From positions 1,736,001 through 1,800,000 of the forward strand of contig NZ_JACEMU010000004.1 in assembly GCF_013868135.1 (NCBI RefSeq): 64,000 nt of DNA. The letters are read 5' to 3'. Positions 34,109-45,691 of this stretch are shown here, piece after piece. Within the stretch, counting starts at the first letter, position 1. The number at the start of each line of letters is the position of its first letter. The position numbers and the translations under genes were made by a program. This stretch comes from Paracoccus sp. S1E-3 (GTDB taxonomy: Bacteria; Pseudomonadota; Alphaproteobacteria; Rhodobacterales; Rhodobacteraceae). Under the pieces are notes generated by a model. The model was not told where the DNA came from and did no database searches. It saw only the letters and a list, made by a program, of their open reading frames with translations.

Positions 34109-35005
34109 TCAGGGCAGATCGGTGACGCGATACTCGACCAGTTCGGTCCGCTGCACCGGCAGGAAATTGTCGTCCGAGATCATGGTCATCCGAATCCCCA
34201 GCCCATCGTCCCAGACCGATATCCCTTCGAGATTGTCATATTGCAGGGTGCCGGTGGTCAGCAGCACCTCGGCCGAAGTGATGCTGTCGGGGCCAAGGCC
34301 GAAGCGCCGCACGCGCGAGCGGAAGCCCAGCAGGCCACGGAAATTCCGCTCCAGCAGATACAGCCTGCCGTCGGGGCCGATATCGGCGCCCGACGCCTGC
34401 CATTCCGGGTCGGCCGGAATGGTAAATGGCTGGTCCCAGCGGCCATCGCGATAGCGCCAGACCGGGAAATCGCCGCCCTCCGGCGCATATTCGGGCAGCG
34501 TCAGCAGCGTGCCGTCGGCGGTGATGGCAAGGGCCTCGAACCCCTCATTGGTCTGCATCTTTGCCCATTCGCGGGGAACCGGCACGCGGGTCGCCGGGCG
34601 GTCGACATCGTCATAGCGCGCGACGCGGTCCAGCCCCTCGAAGCTGATCCAGATGGTGCCGTCGCGGCCGATGGCCAGCCCCTCGCTGTCGCCCATCCGG
34701 CCGGGACGCAGGGGGGCGCCCTCGCTGTCCTGCAACTGCGCCCGCCCGGACATGGTCAGTTCGCGGATCCGGCCCGCGCTGTCGCGCTCAATGCCGCCCC
34801 AGCGGATCTGGGCGCGGTCCGAGATGACGTGGAATTGCGAGCCGTCATCGCTGATCTCGATCCCCGAGAAGCCACCGAAGTCGGATTCGGGCAGCGACCA
34901 GACATAGCTGCCGACATAGTCCACCCGCGCCCCGCCGAAGGACGGCAGCGCCAGCAGGCAGATCAGCGCCGAAAGGATCAGCGTGCGGTGCCGATGACCT
35001 GGCAT
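34109..35005 (-). CDS. Exported esterase-like phytase-family protein
   Basis: 298 residues with an N-terminal signal peptide (TLILSALICLLALPSFGGA). The body resembles the 'esterase-like activity of phytase' family (beta-propeller-like): DFGGFSGIEISDDGSQFHVI, GDSEGLAIGRDGTIWISFEG, NEGFEALAITADGTLLTLPE and QYDNLEGISVWDDG are repeated blade-like strands with E-G/D motifs. It is likely periplasmic. True phytase activity cannot be claimed from sequence. The start overlaps the mepA 3' end by 28 bases, which puts it in the MFS, mepA, esterase operon. Confidence 0.83.
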   Translation of the reverse strand: MPGHRHRTLILSALICLLALPSFGGARVDYVGSYVWSLPESDFGGFSGIEISDDGSQFHVISDRAQIRWGGIERDSAGRIRELTMSGRAQLQDSEGAPLRPGRMGDSEGLAIGRDGTIWISFEGLDRVARYDDVDRPATRVPVPREWAKMQTNEGFEALAITADGTLLTLPEYAPEGGDFPVWRYRDGRWDQPFTIPADPEWQASGADIGPDGRLYLLERNFRGLLGFRSRVRRFGLGPDSITSAEVLLTTGTLQYDNLEGISVWDDGLGIRMTMISDDNFLPVQRTELVEYRVTDLP

Positions 35006-35859
35006 TGCCTCGGCATCTCGCTCAGCCGGAAGCTGCGGGGGTGACGGTAATTGGGATCGGGCTGGCTTTTCGGCCGGGTCGAGGGGTTGGCGCGATAGGC
35101 CAGTTCCTGACGCGCGGCACCGCAGCCATTGTCATTGCCCGACAGTTGCGCGACCGGCGCAGCCGGATTCTGGCAGCCGGGGCTGCCGGGCGGGCAGTGC
35201 AGGCGAACATGGAAGTGATAATCATGGTCCGGCGTCGGACGCAGCTTCTGCAGCCAGGCGCCACGGTCGCCATTGGCGTCGCACATGGCCACCTTGATCG
35301 CGGCATCGAGGAAGATGCGGTCGACGCGCGGATCCATCGCCGCCGACTGGATGATCGCCGCATGCGAGCCGGTCCAGTTCCCGTTCACGCCCAACCCGTT
35401 CCTGGCCACGACGGTGATCGAGGAGATGCTTTCGCGCTGCGCCGGCGACAGGCTCAGGCTTTGCGGCGGTAGCATCCAGATATCCGCGTCCAGCCCCATC
35501 TGGTGGCTGGCATGGCCGGTGAGCATCGGACCGCCGCGCGACTGGCTCATATCGCCGATATAAAGACCCCGCCAGCCAAGCTGGGTCGCCGCCTGTGACA
35601 GGCCGATCAGAAAACCCACCAGTTCCGGGTGGCCCCAGTTGCGGTTGCGCGACAGGCGCATCGCCTGCCAGGTCGGCCCGGTCTCGGGCAGTGCCACCGC
35701 ACCCGACACGCAGCCCCGGTTGTAGCCGCCGACCGAAACCGGCGCGCCGCCGGTCGGTCCGGGGGCGCTGCCGAAGACATCCTTCGCCAGCGGTTCAGCA
35801 ATGGCGGGCACGACCAGACCGATGACGGCGGCTGCCGTCAGGATGAATTTGCGGATCAC
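34978..35859 (-). CDS. mepA: Penicillin-insensitive murein endopeptidase MepA
   Basis: 293 residues starting with GTG 35859, which overlaps the MFS gene stop (GTGA). A signal peptide (FILTAAAVIGLVVPAIAEP) leads to the LAS metallopeptidase core. The zinc ligands lie in GHASHQMGLDADIWM and DHDYHFHVRLHCP, both hallmark MepA motifs. It cleaves D-Ala-meso-DAP cross-links in periplasmic peptidoglycan. A longer reading frame upstream is only the shadow of the MFS gene. Its length is close to E. coli MepA. Confidence 0.92.
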   Translation of the reverse strand: MIRKFILTAAAVIGLVVPAIAEPLAKDVFGSAPGPTGGAPVSVGGYNRGCVSGAVALPETGPTWQAMRLSRNRNWGHPELVGFLIGLSQAATQLGWRGLYIGDMSQSRGGPMLTGHASHQMGLDADIWMLPPQSLSLSPAQRESISSITVVARNGLGVNGNWTGSHAAIIQSAAMDPRVDRIFLDAAIKVAMCDANGDRGAWLQKLRPTPDHDYHFHVRLHCPPGSPGCQNPAAPVAQLSGNDNGCGAARQELAYRANPSTRPKSQPDPNYRHPRSFRLSEMPRQCQVIGTAR

Positions 35860-37280
35860 TGCACTGCCTCTCCGTTCTTGTTGACCCACTTTAGCAGGAA
35901 GATCGCCAGAAGGAATATCACGATCAGCGGAGAGATGCCGATCCGCTGGCTGCCGGTGAGATCCGTCACCACGGCGATCAGGAATGGGGCGAGGAAGGCC
36001 GTGGCCTTGCCCGACAGCGCGTAAAGGCCGAACGCCTCGGTCGCGCGTTCTTCGGTGGTGTGGCGCACCATCATCGTGCGGGACGCGGCCTGCAGAACGC
36101 CACCCGCGCCGCCGATCAGCGCGCCGCAGATGAAGAACATCACATCGGGCAGCCGCGATCCCGCGACCAGCGGCACCCCGAACAGCGACTGCCGGTCCAT
36201 TCCGACGATGGTGATGCAGACCAGCACCAGCACGATGATCGACGCCCGGATGACGGCTTTCGGTCCCCACCTGCGGTCGGCACGGCCGCCCAGCCACGAA
36301 ATCACCGTGGCCGACAGCGCGCTGACCACCCCGAAGACGCCGGACAGAAAGACCGGCCAGCCCAGCACGGTCCCCGCATAGACCCCGCCGAAGCCATAAA
36401 GCGCATTCAGCGCGTCGCGCGACAGCATCGAGGACAGGAGCCATGCCGCAAGGCTGGTGCGGTGGCGCAGGCTTTTGACCAGCCGCCACAGGTCGCGCAT
36501 CGCAACACTCAGCCGTATCGGGCGCCCGGTGCCCGCTGGTTCGCTGACCCACAAGAAGAAGGGCAGCATGAAGACCACATACCAGATCGCCGTGAAAGGG
36601 CCGACGAATCGGGTGCCCTCGCGCAGGGCCGGGTCCAGTCCGAACAGCGGCCGGATTCCCGCGAGGGTCAGTCCCGAGGGCGTTTCGGCAAAGCACAGCA
36701 GGGTGATCGCCAGCGACACCAGCCCGCCCAGATAGCCGAAGGCGAAGCCCGACCCGGACAGCCGTCCGATCTCGGTCCTCGGCGCGAGGCCGGGCAGCAT
36801 GGCATTGGTGAAGATGGTCGCGAACTCGACCCCGATCAGACCCAGCCCGAAGAAGACCACCGCCGTGACCAGTTGCGGATTCGTCGGCGTCAGCCCCCAA
36901 AGACCCGCCGCACCGACCACGATCAGCCCGGAAAAGAACCACACCCAGGGCAGCCGCCGCCCGGTCGTATCAGCCACCGCGCCCAGGATCGGCGCCAGCA
37001 CGGCGATGATGACCCCGCCGATCGCCAGCCCGTAACCCCACAGCGATTGCGCTGCCGCCCCCGCCTGCGCGGCGTCCATCCCCTCGGCGATGAAGGAGCG
37101 CTTGGCAACCTCGGCATAGTAGATCGAGAAGATGAAGGTCACAAGCAGCGTGTGATAGGGTTGGCTGGCCCAATCGAAAAACCACCAGCCCCAGATGCGT
37201 TTGCGGTCCAAATGGTGCCCTTCCCGATGCCTGAGGCGAGATAAGTCCAAAGCCGTCGGCCTTGGCAACTGTCTTTTCAC
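35856..37280 (-). CDS. MFS transporter, Atg22/UMF1-like
   Basis: 474 residues with about 12 membrane helices. The N-terminal block RKRIWGWWFFDWASQPYHTL is the hallmark of the UMF1/Atg22-like MFS family, and the cytoplasmic loop DTTGRRLPW follows helix 3. C-terminal blocks such as ASRTMMVRHTTEERATEAFG also fit. Atg22 in yeast exports amino acids from the vacuole; bacterial substrates are unknown. The gene is first of a three-gene minus-strand operon with mepA, so it might recycle peptidoglycan-derived compounds. That is inference. Confidence 0.88.
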   Translation of the reverse strand: MKRQLPRPTALDLSRLRHREGHHLDRKRIWGWWFFDWASQPYHTLLVTFIFSIYYAEVAKRSFIAEGMDAAQAGAAAQSLWGYGLAIGGVIIAVLAPILGAVADTTGRRLPWVWFFSGLIVVGAAGLWGLTPTNPQLVTAVVFFGLGLIGVEFATIFTNAMLPGLAPRTEIGRLSGSGFAFGYLGGLVSLAITLLCFAETPSGLTLAGIRPLFGLDPALREGTRFVGPFTAIWYVVFMLPFFLWVSEPAGTGRPIRLSVAMRDLWRLVKSLRHRTSLAAWLLSSMLSRDALNALYGFGGVYAGTVLGWPVFLSGVFGVVSALSATVISWLGGRADRRWGPKAVIRASIIVLVLVCITIVGMDRQSLFGVPLVAGSRLPDVMFFICGALIGGAGGVLQAASRTMMVRHTTEERATEAFGLYALSGKATAFLAPFLIAVVTDLTGSQRIGISPLIVIFLLAIFLLKWVNKNGEAVQ

Positions 37281-37329
37281 ATATGCCCGGCTGGATTAAC
37301 CTTCGGTCATCCCAGCGAAAGGCGGCGAC

Positions 37330-37725
37330 ATGCTGACAGGAAGCTGCCATTGCGGCCGGTTGCACTGGCGCTTCGACACCTGGCCGGATGGTGCAACGCT
37401 GTGCAACTGCACGATTTGCCGTCGATATGGTGTCCTGTGGATCTACGGCCATGAGGGCGAGGATGTCGCCCTGACCGGCGACAGCCACATCTACAAGACC
37501 AGCAGCGGCTGGCTGGAGTTCCATTTCTGCCCCGATTGCGGCTGCATCGCCGCATGGCGCGGGGTGCATCTGCAAAAGGACGGCCGCCGCCGCCTCGCCG
37601 TCAATCTGCGACTGTCGGAAGATCAGGATATCATCCGACCGATCCCGCTCGATCTGTTCGACGGGCTGGACAGCTTCACCGATCTGTCCCGCGACGGCCG
37701 CACGGTCGGTGACGTGATAATGTAG
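37330..37725 (+). CDS. GFA family (glutathione-dependent formaldehyde-activating-like) protein
   Basis: 131 residues. It has the zinc-binding cysteine pattern of the GFA/CENP-V fold: SCHCGRLHW (C6, C8), LCNCTICRRYG (about 25-35) and FCPDCGC (about 66-72). Family members are often annotated as formaldehyde-activating but most have no proven activity. It is divergent from the MFS gene and convergent with the thioesterase gene 2 bases away. A GAAAGGCGG stretch precedes the ATG. Confidence 0.88.
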   Translation: MLTGSCHCGRLHWRFDTWPDGATLCNCTICRRYGVLWIYGHEGEDVALTGDSHIYKTSSGWLEFHFCPDCGCIAAWRGVHLQKDGRRRLAVNLRLSEDQDIIRPIPLDLFDGLDSFTDLSRDGRTVGDVIM

Positions 37726-37727
37726 CC

Positions 37728-38288
37728 TCAGGTGCGAATGGCATCCCGCGCCTCCTCGGCCACCACGGGCGGCCAGGGGCGCATCGCCTCGGCCGTGATC
37801 CAGCCCTGAACCCATTCGGGCAGCGCCGGGCTGTCATCGTGGTAACCCACGGCGGCAAAGACCTGCTGCGGGCTGACGATCCCCTTCGGGCCGGTGAAGG
37901 CCCCGCGCAGCAGCATGTGATTGCAGCACTCGCCCTTCCGCCACATCGACTGCTCCATATACATGAAGCGCTGATCCCAGCCGATCATCCGGCTGAGCAT
38001 GGTGAAACGGTCGAAGGCCCGGATCCGCCGGCGATACCGCGTCGAGTTGCCCGCGACGGTAATCCCCCAGCCATGTTCGCGCAACGCACCGATCAACCCG
38101 GTCCTGACCGCCATGGGAATGCGGCCGAGATCATAAAGGGTCAGCGTGCGGCCGTTGTTCAGCTCGATCCACGGGTCCAGATCCCAGGGCCAGCACATAT
38201 GGGTCGAGATATGCGTGTCCAGCGGCCCCAGCTTGGGCGCGTTACGGAATTTCAGCATTTCCTTGGTAAAGCGGACAAAGGGATACAT
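37728..38288 (-). CDS. Thioesterase family protein (THEM6/4HBT_2-like)
   Basis: 186 residues. It has a hotdog-fold thioesterase pattern: [20 protein letters not shown] (a D.D...E.NN active-site block), [20 protein letters not shown] and [20 protein letters not shown]. It probably hydrolyses an acyl-CoA; the substrate is unknown. AGGAGG lies just ahead of the ATG. Confidence 0.83.
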   Translation of the reverse strand: MYPFVRFTKEMLKFRNAPKLGPLDTHISTHMCWPWDLDPWIELNNGRTLTLYDLGRIPMAVRTGLIGALREHGWGITVAGNSTRYRRRIRAFDRFTMLSRMIGWDQRFMYMEQSMWRKGECCNHMLLRGAFTGPKGIVSPQQVFAAVGYHDDSPALPEWVQGWITAEAMRPWPPVVAEEARDAIRT

Positions 38289-38416
38289 GCGCGGCCTCCT
38301 GTTGCTGCGGGGGTAACAGGGGGGTGAGCGGTGTCAACAACGACGCAGCGCAAGCTTGCGCGAAAGGCCCGGCTGCCTTAGGTGCTGGCCTGCGCATCTT
38401 TTCGGGGGAAACGGCG

Positions 38417-39565
38417 ATGGCGATGAATGAAACGCCGCGGGTCGGTCTGGTCGGCTGGCGGGGCATGGTGGGTTCGGTCCTGATGGACCGAATGGAGGCC
38501 GAAGGCGACTTCGACCATATCGAGCCGGTTTTCTTCTCGACTTCGAACGCTGGCGGCAAGGCCCCAAAGGGCGATCAGCCGCTGGCCGATGCCTATGACC
38601 TTCAGGCGCTGAAATCCTGCGACGCCATTCTGACCTGTCAGGGCGGCGATTATACGTCTGACATCTATGCGAAACTGCGGGCCGAGGGCTGGGACGGCCA
38701 CTGGATCGACGCGGCCTCGACGCTGCGGATGGCGGATGATGCGCTGATCGTGCTGGACCCGGTGAATCGCCCGCAGATCGATGAGGCGATCACCGCCGGC
38801 AACCGCAACTGGGTGGGCGGCAACTGCACCGTCAGCTGCATGCTGATGGGTGTCGGCGCGCTGTACAAGGCGGGACTGGTGGAATGGATGTCGACCCAGA
38901 CCTATCAGGCGGCCTCGGGCGGCGGCGCCAAGCATATGCGCGAATTGCTGACCCAATACGGTGCCCTGAACGCCGAGATCCGCGACCTGCTGGACGATCC
39001 GAAATCGGCGATCCTCGAAATCGACCGCAAGGTGCTGGCCCGCCAGCAGGCCATGCTGGGCACCGATGAGGCCGCCCAGTTCGGCGCGGTTCTGGGCGGC
39101 TCGCTGATCCCGTGGATCGACAAGGATCTGGGCAATGGCCAGTCCAAGGAAGAATGGAAGGCCATGGCCGAGACGAACAAGATCCTCGGTCTTGGGCCCG
39201 ACGCGATGGGCGGCTCGACCGAACCGGCGATCCCGGTCGACGGGTTCTGCATCCGCATCGGCGCCATGCGCTGCCACAGCCAGGCCCTGACCTTCAAGCT
39301 GAACGGCGATGTGCCCGTGGACGAGATCGAGGCGATCATCGCCGAGGATAATCCTTGGGTGAAGGTCATCCCGAACGAGAAAGAGGCGTCGATGCGCGAC
39401 CTTACCCCGGTCGCCGTCACCGGCACGCTGACCATCCCGGTCGGCCGCATCCGCAAGCTGGCCATGGGGCCGGAATATGTCGGCGCCTTCACCGTCGGCG
39501 ACCAGCTTCTGTGGGGCGCGGCCGAGCCGCTGCGCCGCATCCTGCGCATCCTGATCGAGGCCTGA
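38417..39565 (+). CDS. asd: Aspartate-semialdehyde dehydrogenase
   Basis: 382 residues. It reduces aspartyl phosphate to aspartate semialdehyde with NADPH in lysine, DAP, threonine and methionine synthesis. It has [19 protein letters not shown] at the N-terminus, the catalytic C137 in [12 protein letters not shown] and the block [18 protein letters not shown]. The [11 protein letters not shown] signature belongs to the longer Asd class found in E. coli. ATG 38417 and ATG 38423 are both near the domain start; 38417 is used. The dapA gene of the same pathway is at 53.2 kb. Confidence 0.95.
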   Translation: MAMNETPRVGLVGWRGMVGSVLMDRMEAEGDFDHIEPVFFSTSNAGGKAPKGDQPLADAYDLQALKSCDAILTCQGGDYTSDIYAKLRAEGWDGHWIDAASTLRMADDALIVLDPVNRPQIDEAITAGNRNWVGGNCTVSCMLMGVGALYKAGLVEWMSTQTYQAASGGGAKHMRELLTQYGALNAEIRDLLDDPKSAILEIDRKVLARQQAMLGTDEAAQFGAVLGGSLIPWIDKDLGNGQSKEEWKAMAETNKILGLGPDAMGGSTEPAIPVDGFCIRIGAMRCHSQALTFKLNGDVPVDEIEAIIAEDNPWVKVIPNEKEASMRDLTPVAVTGTLTIPVGRIRKLAMGPEYVGAFTVGDQLLWGAAEPLRRILRILIEA

Positions 39566-39568
39566 CCG

Positions 39569-39859
39569 ATGACCACGCTTTACCAAGCCATCATGCTGAT
39601 CCTGGACGTGGTCTGGTTTCTGATGATCGCCCATATCATCATGTCCTGGCTGATCAATTTCCAGGTCCTGAACCTGCGCCAGCCGCTGATCGCGCAGCTT
39701 TGGGACGGGCTGAACCGGATTCTCGAACCGATCTATGGCCCGATCCGCCGGCTGCTGCCCTATACCGGCGGCCTCGATCTGGCGCCGCTGGTGGTGTTCA
39801 TCGGCATCATCATCCTGCGGCAGGCCTTGGCGAATAACGCAGGCTTCTTCCTGGGCTGA
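39569..39859 (+). CDS. YggT family membrane protein
   Basis: 96 residues with two hydrophobic segments (about 8-30 and 68-88) and the family motif NRILEPIYGPIRRLLPYTGG followed by LDLAPLVVF. YggT proteins are associated with envelope or osmotic functions and sometimes cell division. The gene sits 3 bases after asd and 2 bases before recQ, so the three are likely cotranscribed. The exact role is unknown. Confidence 0.9.
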   Translation: MTTLYQAIMLILDVVWFLMIAHIIMSWLINFQVLNLRQPLIAQLWDGLNRILEPIYGPIRRLLPYTGGLDLAPLVVFIGIIILRQALANNAGFFLG

Positions 39860-39861
39860 TC

Positions 39862-41892
<2,031 letters not shown>

Positions 41893-41954
41893 CCCTTTGC
41901 TCCTGCCGGCGGCATGGGCTAGGCTTCGCGCATCTCAACAGAAGGAAGCGCATC

Positions 41955-42440
41955 ATGGCTTTAGGTGAAGGCGACAAGCTGCCGGCTGGCAAGCTGCTGA
42001 ACATGACCGAAAACGGCCCGGCCGAGGTCGATCTGGCCGATTACGCGACGGGCCGCGTCGCGATCTTCGCGCTGCCCGGCGCATTCACCGGCACCTGCAC
42101 CACCGCCCATGTGCCGAGCTTCATCCGCACCGCCGACCAGTTCCGCGCCAAGGGCGTCGACCGGATCGTCTGCGTCAGCGTGAACGACCCCTTCGTGATG
42201 GGCGCATGGGCGACCTCGACCGGCGCCGACAAGGCCGGACTGACCTTCCTCGGCGATGCCGATGGCAGCTTCACCAAGGCGATGGGCATGAATTTCGACG
42301 CCCCGCCTGCGGGCCTGTTCGGACGGTCCAAGCGCTATGCCATGCTGGTCGAGGACGGCACGATCACCGCCCTGAATATCGAGGAATCGCCCGGCCAGTG
42401 TTCCATCTCGGGCGGCGAGGCGCTGCTGGAGCGCGCCTAG
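41955..42440 (+). CDS. Peroxiredoxin (Prx5/AhpE-type)
   Basis: 161 residues. The peroxidatic cysteine C48 lies in PGAFTGTCTTAHVPSF, the Prx5 motif with Gly in place of the usual Pro. The late cysteine C149 in SPGQCSISGGEALL is a candidate resolving residue, and C73 is also present. It reduces peroxides, using glutaredoxin or thioredoxin. ATG 41955 follows AGAAGGAAG; the longer frame from 41760 lies inside recQ. The convergent hotdog gene overlaps by 4 bases. Confidence 0.93.
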   Translation: MALGEGDKLPAGKLLNMTENGPAEVDLADYATGRVAIFALPGAFTGTCTTAHVPSFIRTADQFRAKGVDRIVCVSVNDPFVMGAWATSTGADKAGLTFLGDADGSFTKAMGMNFDAPPAGLFGRSKRYAMLVEDGTITALNIEESPGQCSISGGEALLERA

Positions 42441-42844
42441 ACCGGGATCATGGTGCCCTGCAGCATGGCGACATGCTTGCGGGCACCCGCCGTCTCGGCA
42501 AACACATCCGCGGCGACCACCACGATGCGGCGGCCGGCGCGGACGACCCGGCCTTCGGCCACCAGCCGATCCCCGAGCGCGGGCGCCATCAGGTTGATCT
42601 TCATCTCGACCGTCATCACCTCTGCGCCTTCGGGCAGCACCGTCAGCGCCGAATAGCCCGCCGCCGAATCGCCGATGGAAAAGGCCAGCCCGGCATGGCC
42701 CGCCCCCTGCTGCTGCAGGCTGGTCGGCAGGATCGGCGCGGTGATGACCACGCGGCCCTCGGCCACGTTGTCGAGTTCCGCCCCCAGCGTCTGCATCATC
42801 GTCTGCTTGCCGAAACTGTCGCGGATGCGTGCTTCGATTTCCAT
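42437..42844 (-). CDS. PaaI-type hotdog thioesterase
   Basis: 135 residues. The hotdog core shows HAGLAFSIGDSAAGYSALTV (HxGxxFxxxDxxxG, active-site region), EVMTVEMKINLMAPA and LVAEGRVVRAGRRIVVVAAD. It is probably an acyl-CoA thioesterase of the PaaI family, with unknown substrate. It begins with a leader-like region before the domain. No obvious partner gene is nearby. Confidence 0.88.
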   Translation of the reverse strand: MEIEARIRDSFGKQTMMQTLGAELDNVAEGRVVITAPILPTSLQQQGAGHAGLAFSIGDSAAGYSALTVLPEGAEVMTVEMKINLMAPALGDRLVAEGRVVRAGRRIVVVAADVFAETAGARKHVAMLQGTMIPV

Positions 42845-42868
42845 GATCCCCCCGTCGGATGCGCGGGG

Positions 42869-43342
42869 TTATAGAAACCCGATCATTCGCCCGGCGACAA
42901 GGGCGCCGAGCCAGGCCGAAAACGACACCGCCGCGCCCAATCGCAGCCCAACCGAGACCACCCCGCCCGCGGCAGCGCGCCCCCAGGTGCCCGAAAGATG
43001 CAGCGCCGCCACGTTCAGCAGCGCCGTGACCAGCAGCAGCACTTTGACCCGAAACGCCGGATTGCCGAGGTATTCGCCCGGCCGGACCGAAATCAGCGCC
43101 AGCCCGGTCAGCATTGCAAGCCCGACACCGACCGCCGCCACCCGGCTGAGAAACGGCCCGATTACCGCTAGCGGGGGCGCCCGAAGCAGCCCCTGAATCC
43201 GCAGATCCAGCGGCAGGATCGCCCCGAGGATCAGCCCGATGCCAAGGATATGCGTCGCATTCACCAAGGCATAAAGCAGGGCCGAGCGGCGCATCGGGCC
43301 CGAAAACGGCAACCCAGCGAGGAACTCGGCCAGCGTTTGCAC
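42869..43342 (-). CDS. Membrane protein of the DUF6644-like type
   Basis: 157 residues with four hydrophobic segments. The block SALLYALVNATHILGIGLIL contains a His inside a helix, which suggests heme or metal coordination as in cytochrome b-like or CopD-like small membrane proteins. It starts with GTG one base after the stop of the upstream exported protein gene, so the two are translated together. The assignment to DUF6644 is from memory of the family pattern. The function is unknown. Confidence 0.72.
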   Translation of the reverse strand: MQTLAEFLAGLPFSGPMRRSALLYALVNATHILGIGLILGAILPLDLRIQGLLRAPPLAVIGPFLSRVAAVGVGLAMLTGLALISVRPGEYLGNPAFRVKVLLLVTALLNVAALHLSGTWGRAAAGGVVSVGLRLGAAVSFSAWLGALVAGRMIGFL

Positions 43343-43343
43343 G

Positions 43344-43724
43344 CTAGTTTTCCGGCAGCCGTTCCGGGTAGAAGACGTAATCCCGCCCGTCCAGCGTGAT
43401 GCTGACCGCCTTCATCCGCGCCTCGCCCCGGTCGCGGGAGCGGTTGCCGAGGATCTCAACCTGATCGCCCGCTTCGGCCACGCCCTCGACAAAGCCCGCA
43501 CGCTCGGTGCGGCCGGGATTGCCCAGTTCCACCGTCCAGAGGTTGCCGTCGGCGGCCTCGACCTCAAGGATCGGGTGCGGGGGCGCGATGGTGACGCTGC
43601 GGATTGCGCCGGTCATCTGGATCAGATCGCCCTCGGCCCAGCCCCAGCCGTGATGCGCCAGCGCGGGCAGCGACAGGGCCGACAGCAGGACGGAAGCGGC
43701 GACAAGGCGGCGTATCGGTTGCAT
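43344..43724 (-). CDS. Exported DUF6152-like protein
   Basis: 126 residues with a cleavable signal peptide (LVAASVLLSALSLPALA) and a mature start HHGWGWAEG. A small beta-rich domain follows (TGAIRSVTIAPPHPILEVEA; LWTVELGNPGRTERAGF; GDQVEILGNRS), matching the DUF6152 pattern. The N-terminal HH could bind copper. It is coupled to the membrane protein downstream. Function is not known. Confidence 0.8.
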   Translation of the reverse strand: MQPIRRLVAASVLLSALSLPALAHHGWGWAEGDLIQMTGAIRSVTIAPPHPILEVEAADGNLWTVELGNPGRTERAGFVEGVAEAGDQVEILGNRSRDRGEARMKAVSITLDGRDYVFYPERLPEN

Positions 43725-43819
43725 GGCGGATCCTCCGGTTCGCGGTCCAGTCTAGGACAGCATGGCCCGCGCGCGCAGCGCTTTCGCATCAAAGCTTCTT
43801 GATCGCCCCGCAGCGGCGC

Positions 43820-44851
43820 TCAATCGCCGAACAGCGGCGTTTGCAGCGGCGTGATCGGCGCATCCAGCCCCAGATGCCGCCAGCCTTTCGCCGCCAGCAT
43901 CCGCCCGCGCGGCGTCCGCGCGATCAGCCCCTGCTGCAGCAGATAGGGCTCGATCACCTCCTCGATGGCATCACGGCTTTCCGAGAGCGCCGCCGCCAGC
44001 GTCTCGACCCCGACCGGGCCGCCGCCGTAATTCTCGGCGATCAGGCCCAGATAGCGGCGATCGGCCCCGTCGAGGCCCAGATCATCCACGCCCAGCCGTG
44101 TCAGCGCGTTATCGGCAATCGCCCGCGTCAACCGGCCGTCACCTTCCACCAGCGCGAAATCCGCCACCCGGCGCAGCAGGCGCCCCGCGATCCGCGGCGT
44201 GCCGCGCGCGCGCCGCGCGATTTCGCGGGTGCCGTCCAGATCGGCGGCCATCCCCATCAGCCGCGCCCCGCGCTGCACGATCAGGTCCAGTTCCTCGATG
44301 GTGTAGAATTGCAGGCGCGTGGGAATTCCGAATCGGTCGCGCAGCGGCGTGGTCAGCAGGCCCAGCCGGGTCGTCGCGCCGACCAGCGTGAAGGGCTGCA
44401 ACTCGATCCTGACCGTGCGCGCGGCGGGGCCTTCGCCGATCATCAGGTCCAGTTCGAAATCCTCCATCGCCGGATAAAGGACTTCCTCGACGGCGGGGTT
44501 CATCCGGTGGATCTCGTCGATGAACAGCACGTCGCGGGCTTCGAGATTGGTCAGGATCGCCGCCAGATCGCCCGCCCGCGCCAGCACCGGGCCCGAGGTC
44601 ATCTTGAAATTCACCCCCAACTCGCGCGCCATGATCTGCGCCAGCGTGGTTTTTCCAAGGCCGGGCGGACCGTGAAACAGGGTGTGGTCCATCGCCTCGC
44701 CGCGGCGGCGGGCACTTTCGATGAAAACGCGCAGATTGGCCCGCGCCTCTGCCTGGCCCACGAAGTCGGTCAGCGCCTGCGGACGCAGGGCGCGCCCCGG
44801 CTCGTCCTCGGGCAGGGGTTCAGGGCGCAGGGTGGGGTCAGGAAGGCTCAT
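43820..44851 (-). CDS. ruvB: Holliday junction branch migration helicase RuvB
   Basis: 343 residues. It has Walker [17 protein letters not shown] near 59-74, Walker [13 protein letters not shown] near 110, the beta-hairpin that contacts RuvA, and the C-terminal winged helix ([17 protein letters not shown]). It forms hexameric rings that drive branch migration with RuvA. The start overlaps the htpX stop by 4 bases. An htpX gene therefore separates ruvA from ruvB, unlike the common ruvCAB order. Confidence 0.96.
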   Translation of the reverse strand: MSLPDPTLRPEPLPEDEPGRALRPQALTDFVGQAEARANLRVFIESARRRGEAMDHTLFHGPPGLGKTTLAQIMARELGVNFKMTSGPVLARAGDLAAILTNLEARDVLFIDEIHRMNPAVEEVLYPAMEDFELDLMIGEGPAARTVRIELQPFTLVGATTRLGLLTTPLRDRFGIPTRLQFYTIEELDLIVQRGARLMGMAADLDGTREIARRARGTPRIAGRLLRRVADFALVEGDGRLTRAIADNALTRLGVDDLGLDGADRRYLGLIAENYGGGPVGVETLAAALSESRDAIEEVIEPYLLQQGLIARTPRGRMLAAKGWRHLGLDAPITPLQTPLFGD

Positions 44852-45684
44852 AATTTCAGCTTCTGCAGCGCGGCGATCCGCGCCTCGGTCGAGGGGTGGG
44901 TGCGGAACAGGCTATCCATGCGCAGCGCCCCCAACGGGTTGATGATATACATCGCCGCCGAGGCCGGGTTGCGTTCGGCGGGAATGTTCGGGATCTGCCC
45001 CGAGACAGCCGCGATCTTGCGCAGCGCATTGGACAGGCCCTGCGTCTGCCCTGCGATCTCGGCGCCGAGCGCATCGGCGCGGAACTCCCGCGTCCGCGAG
45101 ATGGCCATTTGAACCAGCCCCGCCGCCAGCGGCGCGAAAATCATCGCGAGAATACCGCTCAGCGCGCCGCCGCGCCCCTCGCGTCCGCCGGTGAACAGCG
45201 CCAGATTGCCCAGCATGGCAATCGCACCGGCCAGCGTGGCGGCGACTGTCATGGTCAGCGTGTCGCGATTGCGGATATGGGCCAGTTCATGGGCGAGGAC
45301 GCCCGCCAGTTCGTCCCGGTTCAGGCTGCGCAGCAGTCCTTGCGTCACCGCCACGGCGGCATGCTGGGGATCGCGGCCGGTGGCGAAGGCATTGGGCTGG
45401 TCGCTTTGCAGCACGTAGACGGCGGGCATCGGCAGACCCGCACGCTGCGCCAGCGCCGCCACCAGCGCCACCAGATCGGGCGCGGTCTGGGCATCGACGC
45501 GGACCGCGCCGGCCTGCCGCAGCAAGGCCCGGTCGCTGTTCCACCACGCCCAGACATTGCCCACACCGGCGAAGATCAGCGCCAGAATCATCCCGCCGCG
45601 ACCGCCGACCAGCCAGCCAAGCCCCATCAGCAGGGCCGTCAGCGCGGCCATAAGGGTGAATGTGCGCAGCGTGCCGGACATCAT
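44848..45684 (-). CDS. htpX: Zinc metalloprotease HtpX
   Basis: 278 residues. Two N-terminal membrane segments (about 8-24 and 30-50) are followed by the zinc site [15 protein letters not shown] (HExxH) with a further acidic ligand in the REFRADALG region. Two more hydrophobic stretches flank about 150-190. It degrades misfolded inner-membrane proteins with FtsH. It starts at ATG 45684 (ATG 45681 is also possible), 7 bases after the ruvA stop, and overlaps ruvB at its end, which implies co-translation with the recombination genes. Confidence 0.94.
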   Translation of the reverse strand: MMSGTLRTFTLMAALTALLMGLGWLVGGRGGMILALIFAGVGNVWAWWNSDRALLRQAGAVRVDAQTAPDLVALVAALAQRAGLPMPAVYVLQSDQPNAFATGRDPQHAAVAVTQGLLRSLNRDELAGVLAHELAHIRNRDTLTMTVAATLAGAIAMLGNLALFTGGREGRGGALSGILAMIFAPLAAGLVQMAISRTREFRADALGAEIAGQTQGLSNALRKIAAVSGQIPNIPAERNPASAAMYIINPLGALRMDSLFRTHPSTEARIAALQKLKL

Positions 45685-45691
45685 AGACTTC

